From Chromobacteriaceae bacterium (GTDB lineage: Bacteria; Pseudomonadota; Gammaproteobacteria; Burkholderiales; Aquaspirillaceae): a stretch of 8,146 bases of DNA. Made by a program: the position numbers and the translations under genes. Of this stretch, positions 6,779 through 8,146 are shown piece after piece; the first letter of the stretch is position 1; every line of letters begins with the position of its first letter. The notes beneath the pieces are model-generated. The model did not search any database. It was not told the DNA's origin and was given only the letters and a program-made list of their open reading frames with translations. The stretch spans positions 1 through 8,146 of the forward strand of contig JASLDQ010000103.1 in assembly GCA_030151505.1 (NCBI GenBank), written 5' to 3'.

Positions 6779-7725
6779 CACAGGGCTCCCGTCAGGTGGG
6801 GGCTGATCAGGCCGGCCGGGTTGATGGTGCCGCTGGCCAGACCAAGGGAACGCATCTGGGCGTGCATGCGCGTGAGGGTCAGCTGGAATGCCGAGTGATC
6901 GGTGGCCAGGGCCGCCCGGTTCTCGTCCGGGGTGGAGAAGTGCAGGCCGCCCAGCGCGACGGACAGCTCGGACTGGGTCAGTTTCTGGCGACGCGCGACG
7001 GTTGCCAGTGTCGATGGATCGCGGCGCTCGATTTGCTCCACCGCCGTGAACCACCCTTGTGCGACTGCTTTCAGCCGGGGGGCGTCACGCTGTTCGAGCG
7101 ACTGCCGGTAGACCAGCACGTCGACGATTTCCCCCGGAATGGCGCGGCCGTCGAACAGCACGCGGCCGCCCTGGCGCACGAGCCTGGACACGATGGGCTC
7201 GAACGAGACCACCGCATCGACCAGCCCCTGCGCGAACGCCGCTTCGTGGTGTTCGATCGACAGCTGGCGAATCCGGACGTCGGCAGGTGACATGCCAGCA
7301 TGCCGCAAGGCCCGCCCCAATATATAAGCGCCCAGAGTCAGGCTGTCCGCGCCAACTTCCTTGCCCCGCAGCGCCCTCAGGTTCGGAATGGCCGGCGCGG
7401 CCACCAGCGCATCGGCGCCATAGGATTGGTCGAGCAGCAAGGCGATGCGGAGCTCCCCATCGTCCTCCGCCATCGAAATGGCTTCGTCGAGAGTGACGGC
7501 GGCGGCTTCCAGCGTCCGGTTGCGAAACGCCCGGATGACCTCGGCCGTGGTCGGGTACTCCACCAGCTTGACGCCGCCGGGCAGGGTTCCGGCATGACGG
7601 GCCACGTAGAGTGGCTCGTAACCGAGCCAGACATTGGTCCCGATCCGCAGCGGCGGTTCCGGCGCGACGCCGCAGGCAACCAGCAACAAGGACATCAGCG
7701 GCACAACCCAGCGCAGCAAGGTCAT
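6778..7725 (-). CDS. Solute-binding lipoprotein, NMT1/SsuA/NrtA-like, without transporter genes
   Basis: A 315-residue periplasmic-facing lipoprotein. Residues 1-18 are a lipoprotein signal ending in LLLVAC with Cys18 as the lipidation site. The residue after Cys is Gly, so by the Lol +2 rule (known for enterobacteria) it would go to the outer membrane. The mature part opens with LRIGTNVWLGYEPLYVARHAG, typical of the NMT1/ABC-type nitrate-sulfonate-taurine binding fold. Later segments (AAAVTLDEAISMA, LRGKEVGADSLTLGAYIL, GLVDAVVSFEPIVSRL) fit the same fold: a residue-rich first lobe, a hinge, and a second lobe. The ligand cannot be read. ATG 7725-7723 has GGAG five bases upstream. The stop shares one base with the start of the GGDEF-EAL gene (TGATG). 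No permease or ATPase is adjacent, so a sensory role is inferred. The 131 bases to ylqF show only a weak GC hairpin (about 7753-7773) and no convincing promoter. Confidence 0.88.
   Translation of the reverse strand: MTLLRWVVPLMSLLLVACGVAPEPPLRIGTNVWLGYEPLYVARHAGTLPGGVKLVEYPTTAEVIRAFRNRTLEAAAVTLDEAISMAEDDGELRIALLLDQSYGADALVAAPAIPNLRALRGKEVGADSLTLGAYILGRALRHAGMSPADVRIRQLSIEHHEAAFAQGLVDAVVSFEPIVSRLVRQGGRVLFDGRAIPGEIVDVLVYRQSLEQRDAPRLKAVAQGWFTAVEQIERRDPSTLATVARRQKLTQSELSVALGGLHFSTPDENRAALATDHSAFQLTLTRMHAQMRSLGLASGTINPAGLISPHLTGAL
6786..6790 (-). promoter_or_regulatory. Ribosome-binding site that fixes the GGDEF-EAL start
   Basis: On the - strand this reads GGGAG, seven bases before ATG 6778-6776. 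It lies inside the last codons of the lipoprotein gene. With the TGATG overlap it supports translational coupling and rules out the 92-residue N-terminal extension allowed by the open frame. Confidence 0.75.
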
Positions 7726-7856
7726 CAGGACTCCGAAGGCAATAAGACTGATCAGGGGCGGTCTGGCCGCCTGAATCCGGCAGGATCACATCTTATGCCA
7801 TTAGACTTGCATTGGTCTGCCCTGAAACACCGTCCATCTCGCGATTTATCTTCTGC

Positions 7857-8146
7857 TTAGTCGTCCGTGTCCCGCTGACGGGCTTTGCGCTCGGCCTCTT
7901 CCCGCTTGCGCTCCGCCAGTTCGGCTTCCCGCCGCTCGGCGATCTCGGCCGCGATCCTCGCCCATTCCGCCGGCGTCTCCAGCGTGATGCGACCGATGCG
8001 GCCATCACGGAAGTCGGTCAGGATGATCTCGGCCGCCTTTTGCTCGTCCATCGCACCGCCCGATTTCATCGCCCCGCGCTTCTTGCCGATCTGCTCGAAC
8101 ACCAGATAATCCTCGATGTCCACGGTCGCCAGCTTGTAGCGCGCGG
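7857..8146 (-). CDS. ylqF: Ribosome biogenesis GTPase YlqF/RbgA, C-terminal part (5' end outside window)
   Basis: The last 95 residues of a gene that enters from the right edge, read on the - strand and stopping at TAA (7859-7857). The frame is open to the edge and starts ...ARYKLATVDIEDYLVFEQ; the GTG at 8123-8121 is internal, not a start. The segment IGKKRGAMKSGG, AAEIILTDFRDGRIGRITLETP is the characteristic C-terminal helical domain of YlqF/RbgA, which in Bacillus binds the maturing 50S subunit. The GTPase motifs themselves lie outside the window. After LETP comes a highly charged Glu/Arg/Ala/Lys tail of about 35 residues that looks like a single long helix (AEIAERREAELAERKREE); I take it as a lineage-specific extension. 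YlqF function is best studied in Firmicutes, and its proteobacterial role is inferred. Confidence 0.87.
   Translation of the reverse strand, partial: ARYKLATVDIEDYLVFEQIGKKRGAMKSGGAMDEQKAAEIILTDFRDGRIGRITLETPAEWARIAAEIAERREAELAERKREEAERKARQRDTDD

Noticed and set aside
6779..7054. 92-residue N-terminal extension of the GGDEF-EAL protein
   Set aside because: It overlaps the lipoprotein gene in another frame, is Pro/Arg/Gly-rich, and precedes a proper TM1 start that has GGGAG and a TGATG coupling.
7753..7773. Terminator between ylqF and the lipoprotein gene
   Set aside because: GGCGG/CCGCC gives only five pairs with a bulge if extended, and no T-run follows on either strand, so I cannot say whether ylqF and the lipoprotein pair are one transcript.

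Overview
The window is about 65% GC, densely coded DNA that looks like a betaproteobacterium, most probably Neisseriales (Chromobacteriaceae or a neighbouring family). This rests on the protein sequences (type I glutamine synthetase, NtrB/NtrC, a DUF4124 protein beside ntrBC, a proteobacterial-type YlqF C-terminus) and the strong G/C third-position preference. I do not assign a genus.

Left part, + strand (1-4282), nitrogen control. The 3' two-thirds of glnA ends at a strong intrinsic terminator. A small exported DUF4124/coiled-coil protein follows as a separate gene. After a 216-base gap carrying a good sigma-54 (-24/-12) promoter candidate come glnL (ntrB) and glnG (ntrC), translationally coupled by an ATGA overlap. 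GlnL senses nitrogen status (through PII) and phosphorylates GlnG. GlnG-P activates sigma-54 promoters, classically including that of glnA. The sigma-54 site in front of glnL suggests that the pair is autoregulated. A 12-bp stem with a GCAA loop closes this half and probably stops transcription from both sides.

Right part, - strand (4295-8146). Reading leftward on this strand, the window shows the last 95 codons of ylqF (ribosome-assembly GTPase), a 131-base gap, a lipoprotein related to NMT1/SsuA/NrtA-type solute-binding proteins, and a membrane-anchored sensor-HAMP-PAS-GGDEF-EAL protein. The last two share a TGATG stop/start overlap. No permease or ATPase gene accompanies the binding protein: the pair is bounded by ylqF on one side and the convergent glnG terminator on the other. 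The most interesting reading is that the binding protein is not a transporter part. It would instead be the periplasmic ligand sensor of the c-di-GMP enzyme, analogous in layout to Vibrio NspS-MbaA but built on a different binding-protein family.

Minor points of note are an eight-G tract inside the receiver domain of glnG, a GSFTGA (not GAFTGA) sigma-54 contact loop, an absent I-site in the GGDEF domain, and a lipoprotein sorting signal that predicts outer-membrane placement of the binding protein. No RNA genes, insertion sequences, CRISPR arrays or phage genes were seen.
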